This document shows, one piece after another, positions 1 through 13,316 of a DNA stretch of 64,000 nt. Below the pieces are notes generated by a model. That model did no database searches, was not told the DNA's origin, and saw only the letters and a program-made list of their open reading frames with translations. The position numbers and the translations under genes are program-made. The stretch covers positions 1 to 64,000 of the forward strand of contig JASUTR010000127.1 of the NCBI GenBank assembly GCA_035048495.1, written 5' to 3'. Each line of letters begins with the position of its first letter. The stretch's first letter is position 1. This stretch comes from Euptelea pleiosperma (lineage: Eukaryota > Streptophyta > Magnoliopsida > Ranunculales > Eupteleaceae).

Positions 1-1700
1 TATGTTTAACATGCTTAGGTCTATAACTTGTTACTTTTCTGCGATCGGACCTCGTAATTTTACTTAAGCTCATCCATTACAATTGTCTCAACACATTTTA
101 AGTGTTAGAACAAGATTTGCAAAATCGGAACTCATTTGCTCTGTTCGTGCGACAATGTCTCTCATTAGACTCAGTTTGAGTGTTACAGGCCTAGGTCTAT
201 ATCTAATTACTTTTTCACAACCGGACATCGTAATTTGACTCCATCACTTCTATTGCAATTGTTTGAACATGTTTGAAGTGTTTGAACAAGATTGGGGAGA
301 GTCATAAGTCATTCGCTCTGTTCAGGCTACAATGTCACTCCTTGGACTCAGTTTGAGTGTTACTGGCCTAGGTCTATAACAAGTTATTTTTTTGCAAACG
401 GACCTCGTAATTTCACTCAATCTCTTCCATTACGATTGTTTGAACATGTTTAAAGTTTTAGAACGAGATTGGGGAGAGTCGGAACTTAGTCGCTCTGTTC
501 GTGCAACACTGTCACTCATTAGATTCGGTTTGAGCGTTATGGCCTAGGTCTATAACTAGTTACTACTTTTCACAAGCGGACCTTGTAATTTGACTCAATC
601 TCTTTAATTAATATTGTTTGAATACGTTTGAAGTGTTTGAACAAGATTGGGGAGAGTCAGAACTCATTCGCTCTGTTCGTGCTACAATGTCACTCCTTGG
701 ACTCAGTGTGAGTGTTACAGGCCTAGGTCTATAACAAGTTACTTTTTTGCAAACGGACCTCGTAATTTCACTCAATCTCTTCTATTACAATTGTTAAAAC
801 ATGTTTAAAGTGTTAGAACGAGATTGGGGAGAGTCGGAACTCATTCGCTCTGTTCGTGCAACACTGTCACTCATTAGATTCGGTTTGAGAGTTATAGACC
901 TAGGTCGATAACTAGTTACTTTTTCACAAGCGGACCTTGTAATTTGACTCAATCTCTTCAATTAATATTGTTTAAACACGTTTGAAGTATTAGAACAAGA
1001 TTGGGGACAGTAAAAAATTGTTTATTCAGTTCGAGCGACAATGTCTCTAATTGGACTCTATTTGGGTGTTACAAGCTTAGGTCTATAACTAGTTACTTTT
1101 TCGCAACCGGACCTAGTAATTGGACTCAATCTCTTGCATTACAATTGTTTGAACATGTGTGAAGTATTAGAACAAGACTGGGGAAAGTCGGAAATCGTTT
1201 GCTCTGTATGAGTGACAATGTCTATAATTGGACACAGTTTGAGTGTTGCAAGCCTAATTCTATAACTAGTTACTTTTTTTCAACCGGACCTCGTAATTTG
1301 ACTCAATCTCTTCCATTACAATTGTTTCAACACGTTTCAAGTGTTAGAACAAGATTGAGGAGAGTCGGAACTCGTTTGCTTTGTTCGTGCGACAATGTCT
1401 CTAATTGACTAAGTTTAGGTGTAACATGCTTAGGTCTATAACTAGTTAATTTTCTGCAACCGGACCTCGTAATTTTACTTAAGCTCATCCATTACAATTG
1501 TTTCAACACATTTGAAGTGTTAGAACAAGATTGGGCAAAATCGGAACTCATTTGCTCCGTTCGTGCGACAATGTCTCTCATTGGACTCAGTTTTAGTGTT
1601 ACAGGCCTAGGTCTATATCTAGTTACTTTTTCACAACCGGAACTCGTAATTTGACTCCATCACTTCTATTACAATTGTTTGAACATGTTTGAAGTGTTAG
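1..1700 (+). repeat. Partial macro-unit copy at the window edge
   Basis: Positions 1 to ~1,700 align with ~15,646-17,345 at a constant offset of 15,645, including the unusual variants tatgtttaacatgc, gtcataagtcattcg, tttgaatacgtttgaagtg, tattcagWtcgagcgac and ctataattggacacag. Single-base differences are more frequent than among copies 1-4. The right limit is approximate: ~1,755 reads cactccttgg where the other copies read cactcattgg. Confidence 0.75.
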
Positions 1701-4700
1701 AACAAGATTGGGGAGAGTCAGAACTCATTCGCTCTGTTCGTGCTACAATGTCACTCCTTGGACTCAGTTTGAGTGTTACAGGCCTAGGTCTATAACAAGT
1801 TACTTTTTTGCAAACGGACCTCGTAATTTCACTCAATCTCTTCCATTACAATTGTTTAATCACGTTTAAAGTGTTAGAATGAGATTGGGGAGAGTCGGAA
1901 CTCATTCGCTCTGTTCGTGAAACACTGTCACTCATTAGATTCGGTTTGAGAGTTATAGACCTAGGTTTATAACTAGTTACTTTTTCACAAGCGGACCTTG
2001 TAATTTGACTCAATCTCTTCAATTAATATTGTTTCAACACGTTTAAAGTATTAGAACAAGATTGGGGACAGTAAAAAATCATTTACTCAGTTCGTGCGAC
2101 AATGTCTCTAATTGGACTCTATTTGAGTTTTACAAGCTTAGGTCTATAACTAGTTACTTTTTCACAACCGGACCTCGTAATTTGACTCAATCTCTTCCAT
2201 TACAATTGTTTGAACATGTTTGAAGTTTAGAACAAGACTGGGGAAAGTCGGAACTTGTTTGCTCTGTATGAGTGACAATGTCTCTAATTGGACTCAGTTT
2301 GAGTGATGCAAGCCTAATTCTATAACTAGTTACTTTTTTGCAACCGGACCTCGTAATTTGACTCAATCTCTTCCATTACAATTGTTTAAACATGTTTCAA
2401 GTGTTAGAACAAGATTGAGGAGAGTCGGAACTCGTTTGCTTTGTTCGTGCGACAATCTCTAATTGGACTATTTTATGTGTAACATGCTTAGGTCTATAAC
2501 TTGTTACTTTTCTGCGATCGGACCTCGTAATTTTACTTAAGCTCATCCATTACAATTGTTTCAACACATTTGAAGTGTTAGAACAAGATTTGCAAAATCG
2601 GAACTCATTTGCTCTATTCGTGCGACAATGTCTCCCATTAGACTCAGTTTGAGTGTTACAGGCCTAGGTCTATATCTAATTACTTTTTCACAACCGGACA
2701 TCGTAATTTGACTCCATCACTTCTATTACAATTGTTTGAACATGTTTGAAGTGTTAGAACAAGATTGGGGAGAGTCAGAACTTATTCGCTCTGTTCGTGC
2801 TACAATGTCACTCCTTGGACTCAGTTGAGTGTTACAGGCCTACTTCTATAACAAGTTACTTTTTTGCAAACGGACCTCGTAATTTCACTCAATCTCTTCC
2901 ATTACAATTGTTCAAACAAGTTTAAAGTGTTAGAACGAGATTGGGGAGAGTGGAACTCATTCGCTCTGTTCGTGCAACACTGTCACTCATTAGATTCGGT
3001 TTGAGAGTTATAGACCTAGGTCTATAACAACTAGTTACATTTTTACAAGCGGACCTTGTAATTTGACTCAATCTCTTCAATTAAAATTGTTTAAACACGT
3101 TTGAAGATTAGAACAAGATTGAGGACAGTAAAAAATTGTTTATTCAGTTCGAGCGACAATGTCTCTAATTGGACTCTATTTGGGTGTTACAAGCTTAGGT
3201 CTATAACTAGTTACTTTTTCGCAACCGGACCTCGTAATTGGACTCAACTCTTCCATTACAATTGTTTGAACATGTTTGAAGTATTAGAACAAGACTGGGG
3301 AAAGTCGGAACTCGTTTGCTCTATATGAGTGACAATGTCTCTAATTGGACTCAGTTTGAGTGTTGCAAGCCTAATTCTATAACTAGTTACTTTTTTGCAA
3401 CCGGACCTCATAATGTGACTCAATCTCTTCCATTACAATTGTTTCAACACGTTTCAAGTGTTAGAACAAGATTGAGGAGAGTCGGAACTCGTTTGCTTTG
3501 TTCGTGCGACAATGTCTCTAATTGACTAAGTTTAGGTGTAACATGCTTAGGTCTATAACTAGTTAATTTTCTGCAACCGGACCTCGTAATTTTACTTAAG
3601 CTATCCATTACAATTGTTTCAACACATTTGAAGTGTTAGAACAAGATTGGGCAAAATCGGAACTCATTTGCTCTGTTCGTGCGACAATGTCTCTCATTGG
3701 ACTCAGTTTTAGTGTTACAGGCCTAGGTCTCTATCTAGTTACTTTTTCACAACCGGAACTCGTAATTTGACTCCATCACTTCTATTACAATTGTTTGAAC
3801 ATGTTTGAAGTGTTCGAACAAGATTGTGGAGAGTCAGAACTCATTCGCTCTGTTCGTGCTACAATGTCACTCATTGGACTCAGTTTGAGTGTTACAGGCC
3901 TAGGTCTATGACAAGTTATTTTTTTACAAACGGACCTCCTAATTTCACTCAATCTCTTCCATTACAATTGTTTAAACATGTTTAAAGTGTTAGAACGAGA
4001 TTGGGCAGAGTCGGAACTCATTCGCTCTGTTCGTGCAACACTGTCACTCATTAGATTCGGTTTGAGAGTTATAGACCTAGGTCTATAACTAGTTACTTTT
4101 TCACAAGCGGACCTTGTAATTTGACTCAATCTCTTCATTTAATATTGTTTCAACACGTTTGAAGTATTAGAACAAGATTGGGGACAATAAAAAATCGTTT
4201 ACTCAGTTCGTGCGACAATGTCTCTAATTGGACTCTATTTGAGTGTTACAAGCTTAGGTCTATAACTAGTTACTTTTTCGCAACCGGACCTCGTAATTGG
4301 ACTCAATCTCTTCCATTACAATTGTTTGAACATGTTTGAAGTATTAGAACAAGACTGGGAAAAGTCGGAACTCGTTTGCTCTGTATGAGTGACAATGTCA
4401 ATAATTGGACTCAGTTTGAGTGTTGCAAGCCTAATTCTATAACTAGTTACTTTTTTCCAACCGGACCTCGTAATTTGACTCAATCTCTTCCATTACAATT
4501 GTTTCAACACGTTTCAAGTGTTAGAACAAGATTGAGGAGAGTCGGAACTCGTTTGCTTTGTTCGTGCGACAATGTCTCTAATTGGACTAAGTTTATGTGT
4601 AACATGCTTAGGTTTATAACTTGTTACTTTTCTACGATCGGACCTCGTAATTTTACTTAAGCTCATCCATTACAATTGTTTCAACACATTTGAAGTGTTA

Positions 4701-7700
4701 GAACAAGATTGGGCAAAATCGGAACTCATTTGCTCTGTTCGTGCGACAATGTCTCTCATTAGACTCAGTTTGACTGTTACAGGACTAGGTCTATATCTAA
4801 TTACTTTTTAACAACCGGACCTCGTAATTTGACTCCATCACTTATATTACAATTGTTTGAACATGTTTGAAGTGTTAGAACAAGATTGGGGAGAGTCAGA
4901 ACTCATTCGCTCTGTTCGTGCTACAATGTCACTCCTTGGACTCAGTTTGAGTGTTACAGGCCTAGGTCTATAACAACTTATTTTTTTGCAAACGGACCTT
5001 GTAATTTCACTCAATCTCTTCCATTACGATTGTTTGAACATGTTTAAAGTTTTAGAACGAGATTGGGGAGAGTCGGAACTCAGTCACTCTGTTCGTGCAA
5101 CACTGTCACTCATTAGATTCGGTTTGAGCGTTATAGGCCTAGGTCAATAACTAGTTACTTTTTCACAAGCGGACCTTGTAATTTCACTCAATCTCTTTAA
5201 TTAATATTGTTCGAACACGTTTGAAGTGTTAGAACAAGATTGGGGAGAGTCAGAACTCATTCGCTCTGTTCGTGCTACAATGTCACTCCTTGGACTCAGT
5301 GTGAGTGTTACAGGCCTAGGTCTATAACAAGTTACTTTTTTGCAAACGGACCTCGTAATTTCACTCAATCTCTTCCATTACAATTGTTTCAACACGTTTG
5401 AAGTATTAGAACAAGATTGGGACAGTAGAAAATCATTTACTCAGTTCGTGCGACAATGTCTCTAATTGGACTCTATTTGAGTATTACAAGCTTAGGTCTA
5501 TAACTAATTACTTTTTCGCAACCGGACCTCGTAATCGGACTCAATCTCTTCCATTACAATTGTTTGAACATGTTTGAAGTATTAGAACAAGACTGGGGAA
5601 AGTCGGAACTCGTTTGCTCTGTATGAGTGACAATGTCTCTAATTGGACTCAGTTTGAGTGTTGCAAGCCTAATTCTATAACTAGTTACTTTTTTGCAACC
5701 GGACCGCGTAATTTGACTCAATCTCTTCCATTACAATTGTTTCAACATGTTTCAAGTGTTAGAACAAGATTGAGGAGAGTCGGAACTCGTTTGCTTTGTT
5801 CGTGCGACAATATCTCTAATTGGACTAAGTTTATGTGTAACATGCTTAGGTCTATAACTAGTTACTTTTCTGCGATCGGACCTCGTAATTTTACTTAAGC
5901 TCATCCATTACAATTGTTTCAACGCATTTGAAGTGTTAGAACAAGATTGGGCAAAATCGGAACTCATTTGCTCTGTTTGTGCGACAATGTCTCTCATTAG
6001 ACTCAGTTTGACTGTTACAGGCCTAGGTCTATATCTAATCACTTTTTCACAACCGGACCTCGTAATTTGACTCCATCACTTCTATTACAATTGTTTGAAC
6101 ATGTTGGAAGTGTTAGAACAAGATTGGGGAGAGTCAGAACTCATTCGCGCTGTTCGTGCTACAATGTCACTCCTTGGACTCAGTTTGAGTGTTACAGGCC
6201 TAGGTCTATAACAAGTTATTTTTTTGCAACGGACCTCGTACTTTCACTCAATCTCTTCCATTACGATTGTTTGAACAAGTTTAAAGTGTTAGAACGAGAT
6301 TGGGAGAGTCGGAACTCATTGGCTCTGTTCGTGCAACACTGTCACTCATTAGATTCGGTTTGAGCATTATAGGCCTAGGTCTATAACTAGTTACTTTTTC
6401 ACAAGCGGACCTTGTAATTTGACTCAATCTCTTCAATTAATATTGTTTGAACACGTTTGAAGTGTTAGAACAAGATTGGGGACTGTAAAAAATCGTTTAC
6501 TCAGTTTTTGCGACAATGTCTCTAATTTGACCTCTATTTGAGTGTTACAAGCTTAGGTCTATAACTAGTTACTTTTTCGCAACCGGACCTCGTAATTGGA
6601 CTGAATCTCTTCCATTACAATTGTTTGAACATGTTTGAAGTATTAGAACAAGACTGGGGAAAGTCGGAATCGTTTGCTCTGTATGAGTGACAATGTCTCT
6701 AATTGGACTCAGTTGGAGTGTTGCAAACCTAATTCTATAACTAGTTACTTTTTCGCAACCGGACCTCGTAATTTGACTCAATCTCTTCCATTACAATTGT
6801 TTCAACACGTTTGAAGTGTTAGAACAAGATTGAGGAGAGTCGGAACTCGTTTGCTTTGTTCGTGCGACAAGATCTCTAATTGGACTAAGTTTATGTGTAA
6901 CATGCGTAGGTCTATAACTTGTTACTTTTCTGCGATCGGACCTCGTAATTTTACTTAAGCTCATCCATTACAATTGTTTCAACACATTTGAAGTGTTTAG
7001 AACAAGATTGGGCAAAATCGGAACTCATTTGCTCTGTTCGTGCGACAATGTCTCTCATTGGACTCAGTTTTAGTGTTACAGGCCTAGGTTAGATCTAGTT
7101 ACTTTTTCACAACCGGAACTCGTAATTTGACTCCATCACTTCTATTACAATTGTTTGAACATGTTTGAAGTGTTCGAACAAGATTGGGGAGAGGTCAGAA
7201 CTCCATTCGCTCTGTTCGTGCTACAATGTCACTCATTGGACTCAGTTTGAGTGTTACAGGCCTAGGTCTATGACAAGTTATTTTTTTACAAACGGACCTC
7301 CTAATTTCACTCAATCTCTTCCATTACAATTGTTTAAACATGTTTAAAGTGTTAGAACGAGATTGGGCAGAGTCGGAACTCATTTCGCTCTGTTCGTGCA
7401 ACACTGTCACTCATTAGATTCGGTTTGAGAGTTATAGACCTAGGTCTATAACTAGTTACTTTTTCACAAGCGGACCTTGTAATTTGACTCAATCTCTTCA
7501 TTTAATATTGTTTCAACACGTTTGAAGTATTAGAACAAGATTGGGGACAATAAAAAATCGTTTACTCAGTTCGTGCGACAATGTCTCTAATTGGACTCTA
7601 TTTGAGTGTTACAAGCTTAGGTCTATAACTAGTTACTTTTTCGCAACCGGACCTCGTATTGGGACTCAATCTCTTCCATTACAATTGTTTGAACATGTTT

Positions 7701-10700
7701 GAAGTATTAGAACAAGACTGGGAAAAGTCGGAACTTGTTTGCTCTGTATGAGTGACAATGTCAATAATTGGACTCAGTTTGAGTGTTGCAAGCCTAATTC
7801 TATAACTAGTTACTTTTTTGCAACCGGACCTCGTAATTTGACTCAATCTCTTCCATTACAATTGTTTCAAACACGTTTCAAGTGTTAGAACAAGATTGAG
7901 GAGAGTCGGAACTCGTTTGCTTTGTTCGTGCGACAATGTCTCTAATTGGACTAAGTTTATGTGTAACATGCTTAGGTTTATAACTTGTTACTTTTCTACG
8001 ATCGGACCTCGTAATTTTACTTAAGCTCATCCATTACAATTGTCTCAACACATTTGAAGTGTTAGAACAAGATTGGGCAAAATCGGAACTCATTTGCCTG
8101 TTCGTGCGACAATGTCTCTCATTAGACTCAGTTTGACTGTTATAGGACTAGGTCTATATCTAATTACTTTTTCACAACCGGACCTCGTAATTTGACTCCA
8201 TCACTTCTATTACAATTGTTTGAACATGTTTGAAGTGTTAGAACAAGATTGGGGAGAGTCAGAACTCATTCGCTCTGTTCGTGCTACAATGTCACTCCTT
8301 GGACTCAGTTTGAGTGTTACAGGCCTAGGTCTATAACAACTTATTTTTTTGCAAACGGACCTTGTAATTTCACTCAATCTCTTCCATTACGATTGTTTGA
8401 ACATGTTTAAAGTTTTAGAACGAGATTGGGGAGAGTCGGAACTCAGTCACTCTGTTCTTGAAACACTATCACTCATTAGATTCGGTTTGAGAGTTATAGA
8501 CCTAGGTTTATAACTAGTTACTTTTTCACAAGCGGACCTTGTAATTTGACTCAATCTCTTCATTTAATATTGTTTCAACACGTTTGAAGTATTAAAACAA
8601 GATTGGGGACAGTAAAAAATCATTACTCAGTTCGTGCGACAATGTCTCTAATTGGACTCTATTTGAGTGTTACAAGCTTAGGTCTATAACTAGTTACTTT
8701 TTCGCAACCGGACCTCGTAATTGGACTCAATCTCTTCCATTACAATTGTTTGAACATATTTGAAGTAATAGAACAAGACTGGGGAAAGTCGGAACTCGTT
8801 TGCTCTGTATGAGTGACAATGTCTCTATTTGGACTCAGTTTGAGTGTTGCAAGCCTAATTCTATAACTAGTTACTTTTTTGCAACCGGACCTCGTAATTT
8901 GACTCAATCTCTTCCATTACAATTGTTTCAAACACGTTTCAAGTGTTAGAACAAGATTGAGGAGAGTCGGAACTCGTTTGCTTTGTTCGTGCGACAATGT
9001 CTCTAATTGGACTAAGTTTATGTGTAACATGCTTAGGTCTATAACTTGTTACTTTTCTGCGATCGGACCTCGTAATTTTACTTAAGCTCATCCATTACAA
9101 TTGTTTCAACACATTTGAAGTGTTAGAACAAGATTGGGCAAAATCGGAACTCATTTGCTCTGTTCGTGCGACAATGTCTCTCATTAGACTCAGTTTGACT
9201 GTTACAGGCCTAGGTCTATATCTAATTACTATTTCACAACCGGACCTCGTAATTTGACTCCATCACTTCTATTACAATTGTTTGAAGATGTTTGAAGTGT
9301 TAGAACAAGATTGGGGAGAATCAGAACTCATTCGCTCTGTTCGTGCTACAATGTCACTCCTTGGACTCAGTTTGAGTGTTACAGGCCTAGGTCTATAACA
9401 AGTTATTTTTTTGCAAACGGACCTAGTAATTTCACTAAATCTCTTCCATTACGATTGTTTGAACATGTTTAAAGTTTTAGAACGAGATTGGGGAGAGTCG
9501 GAACTCAGTCACTCTGTTCGTGCAACACTGTCACTCATTAGATTCGGTTTGAGCGTTATAGGCCTAGGTCAATAACTAGTTACTTTTTCACAAGCGGACC
9601 TTGTAATTTGACTCAATCTCTTCGATTAATATTGTTTGAACACGTTTGAAGTGTTAGAACAAGATTGGGGACAGTAAAAAATCGTTTACTCAGTTTTTGC
9701 GACAATGTCTCTAATTGGACTCTATTTGAGTGTTACAAGCTTAGGTCTATAACTAGTTACTTTTTCGCAACCGGACCTCGTAATTGGACTCAATCTCTTC
9801 CATTACAATTGTTTGAACATGTTTAAAGTATTAGAACAAGACTAGGGAAAGTCGGAACTCGTTTGCTCTGTATGAGTGACAATGTCTCTAATTAGACTCA
9901 GTTTGAGTGTTGCAAGCCTAATTCTATAACTAGTTACTTTTTTGCAACCGGACCTCGTAATTTGACTCAATCTCTTCCATTACAATTGTTTAAACATCTT
10001 TCAAGTGTTAGAACAAGATTGAGGAGAGTCGGAACTCGTTTGCTTTGTTCGTGCGACAATATCTCTAATTGGACTAAGTTTATGTGTAACATGCTTAGGT
10101 CTATAACTTGTTACTTTTCTGCGATCGGACCTCGTAATTTTACTTAAGCTCATCCATTACAATTGTTTCAACACATTTGAAGTGTTAGAACAAGATTTGC
10201 AAAATCGGAACTCATTTGCTCTGTTCGTGCGACAATGTCTCTCATTAGACTCAGTTTGAGTGTTACAGGCCTAGGTCTATATCTAATTACTTTTTCACAA
10301 CCGGACATCGTAATTTGACTCCATCACTTCTATTACAATTGTTTGAACATGTTTGAAGTGTTAGAACAAGATTGGGGAGAGACAGAACTCATTCGCTCTA
10401 TCCGTGCTACAATGTCACTCCTTGGACTCAGTGTGAGTGTTACAGGCCTACGTCTATAACAAGTTACTTTTTTGCAAACGGACCTCGTAATTTCACTCAA
10501 TCTCTTGCATTACAATAGTTCAAACATGTTTAAAGTGTTAGAACGAGATTGGGGAGAGTGGGAACTCATTCGCTCTGTTCGTGCAACACTGTCACCCATT
10601 AGATTCGGTTTGAGAGTTATAGACCTAGGTCTATAACTAGTGTCTATAACTAGTTACTTTTTCACAAGCGGACCTTGTAATTTGACTCAATCTCTTCATT

Positions 10701-12693
10701 TAATATTGTTTCAACATGTTTGAAGTATTAGAACAAGATTGGGGACAATAAAAATCGTTTACTCAGTTCGTGCGACAATGTCTCTAATTGGACTCTATTT
10801 GAGTGTTACAGCTTAGGTCTATAACTAGTTACTTTTTCGCAACCGGACCTCGTAATTAGACTCAATCTCTTCCATTACAATTGTTTGAACATGTTTGAAG
10901 TATTAGAACAAGACTGGGGAAAGTCGGAACTCGTTTGCTCTGTATGAGTGACAATGTCTCTAATTGGACTCAGTTTGAGTGTTGCAAGCCTAATTCTATA
11001 ACTAGTTACTTTTTTGCAACCGGACCTCATAATTTGACTCAATCTCTTCCATTACAATTCTGTCAAAACGTTTCAAGTGTTAGAACAAGATTGAGGAGAG
11101 TCGGAACTCGTTTGCTTTGTTCGTGCGACAATGTCTCTAATTGGACTAAGTTTATGTGTAACATGCTTAGGTCTATAACTTGTTACTTTTCTGCGATCGG
11201 ACCTCGTAATTTTACTTAAGCTCATCCATTACAATTGTTTCAACGCATTTGAAGTGTTAGAACAAGATTGGGCAAAATCGGAACTCATTTGCTCTGTTCG
11301 TGCGACAATGTCTCTCATTAGACTCAGTTTGACTGTTACAGGCCTAGGTCTATATCTAATCACTTTTTCACAATCGGACCTCGTAATTTGACTCCATCAC
11401 TTCTATTACAATTGTTTGAACATGTTGGAAGTGTTAGAACAAGATTGGGGAGAGTTAGAACTCATTCGCTCTGTTCGTGCTTCAATGTCACTGCTTGGAC
11501 TCAGTTTGAGTGTTACAGGCCTAGGTCTATAACAAGTTATTTTTTTGCAAACGGACCTCGTACTTTCACTCAATCTCTTCCATTACGATTGTTTGAACAA
11601 GTTTAAAGTGTTAGAACGAGATTGGGGAGAGTCGGAACTCATTCGCTCTGTTCGTGCAACACTGTCACTCATTAGATTCGGTTTGAGAGTTATAGACCTA
11701 GGTCTATAACTAGTTACTTTTTCACAAGCGGACCTTTTAATTTGACTCAATCTCTTCAATTAATATTATATAAACACGTTTGAAGTATTAGAACAACATT
11801 GGGGACAGTAAAAAATCGTTTACTCAGTTCGTGCGACAATGTCTCTAATTGGACTCTGTTTGAGTGTTACAAGCTTAGGTCTATAACTAGTTACTTTTTC
11901 CCAACCGGACCTCGTAATTGGACTCAATCTCTTCCATTACAATTGTTTGAACATGTTTAAAGTATTAGAACAAGACTGGGGAAAGTCGGAAATCGTTTGC
12001 ACTGTATGAGTGACAATGTCTATAAATGGAAACAGTTTGAGTGTTGCAAGCCTAATTCTATAACTAGTTACTGTTTTGCAATCGGACCTCGTAATTTGAC
12101 TCAATCTCTTCAATTACAATTGTTTCAACACGTTTCAAGTGTTAGAACAAGATTGAGGAGAGTCGGAACTCGTTTGCTTTGTTCGTGCGACAATGTCTCT
12201 AATTGGACTAAGTTTAGGTGTAACGTGCTTAGGTCTATAACTAGTTACTTTTCTGCAACCGGACCTCGTAATTTTACTTAAGCTCATCCATTACAATTGT
12301 TTCAACACATTCGAAGTGTTAGAACAAGATTGGGCAAAATCGGAACTCATTTGCTCTGTTCGTGCGACAATGTCCTTCATTGGACTCAGTTTGAGTGTTA
12401 CAGGCCTAAGTCTATATCTAGTTACTTTTTCACAACCGGACCTCGTAATTTGACTCCATCACTTCTATTACAATTGTTTGAATATGTTTGAAGTGTTAGA
12501 ACAAGATTGGGGAGAGTCAGAACTCATTCGCTCTGTTCGTGCTACAATGTCACTCCTTCGACTCAGTTTGAGTGTTACAGGCCTAGGTCTATAACAAGTT
12601 ACTTTTTCACAAACGGACCTTGTAATTTTACTCAATCTCTTCAATTAATATGTTTCAACACGTTTGAAGTATTAGAACAAGATTGGGGACAGT
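1701..12693 (+). repeat. Less regular satellite flank
   Basis: This stretch is mostly hexamers, but B-to-B intervals vary (1,057, 1,060, 1,238, 1,060, 1,065, 1,061, 1,063, 1,072 bp), showing many one- to three-base indels. Examples are aattgactaag at ~3,521 (missing a base) and ttgcctgttcg at ~8,094. Part of it (about 4,200-6,900) is paralogous to ~18,480-21,360. I see no gene, transposon or non-satellite sequence in it. Confidence 0.8.
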
Positions 12694-13295
12694 AAAAAAT
12701 CGTTTACTCAGTTCGTGCGACAATGTCTCTAATTGGACTCTATTTGAGTGTTACAGGCCTAGGTCTATATCTAATTACATTTTCACAACCGGACCTCGTA
12801 ATTTGACTCCATCACTTCTATTACAATTGTTTGAACATGTTTGAAGTGTTAGAACAAGATTGGGGAGAGTCAGAACTCATTCGCTCTGTTCGTGCTACAA
12901 TGTCACTCCTTGGACTCACTTTGAGTGTTACAGGCCTAGGTCTATAACAAGTTATTTTTTTGCAAACGGACCTCGTAATTTCACTCAATCTCTTCCATGA
13001 CGATTGTTTGAACATGTTTAAAGTTTTAGAACGAGATTGGGGAGAGTCGGAACTCAGTCACTCTGTTCGTGCAACACTGTCACTCATTAGATTCGGTTTG
13101 AGCGTTATAGGCCTAGGTCAATAACTAGTTACTTTTTCACAAGCGGACCTTGTAATTTGACTCAATCTCTTTAATTAATATTGTTTGAACACGTTTGAAG
13201 TGTTAGAACAAGATTGGGGAGAGTCAGAACTCATTCGCTCTGTTCGTGCTACAATGTCACTCCTTGGACTCAGTGTGAGTGTTACAGGCCTAGGT

Positions 13296-13316
13296 CTATA
13301 ACAAGTCGCTCTGTAT
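13296..13316 (+). repeat. Truncated E' monomer fused to B (copy 1)
   Basis: tctataacaag of an E' monomer runs straight into tcgctctgtatgagtgac of a B monomer at ~13,305. The spacing between the two gtc landmarks is 65 bp instead of 177, so the fusion deletes 112 bp out of register, besides any whole monomers. The same join occurs at ~22,462 in copy 2 and ~30,870 in copy 3. Confidence 0.85.

Noticed and set aside
6569..6781. Minus-strand 70-codon open frame
   Set aside because: Antisense of B and A monomers; the equivalent frame is closed in most other copies. The same applies to the minus-strand frame at 12,821-13,015.
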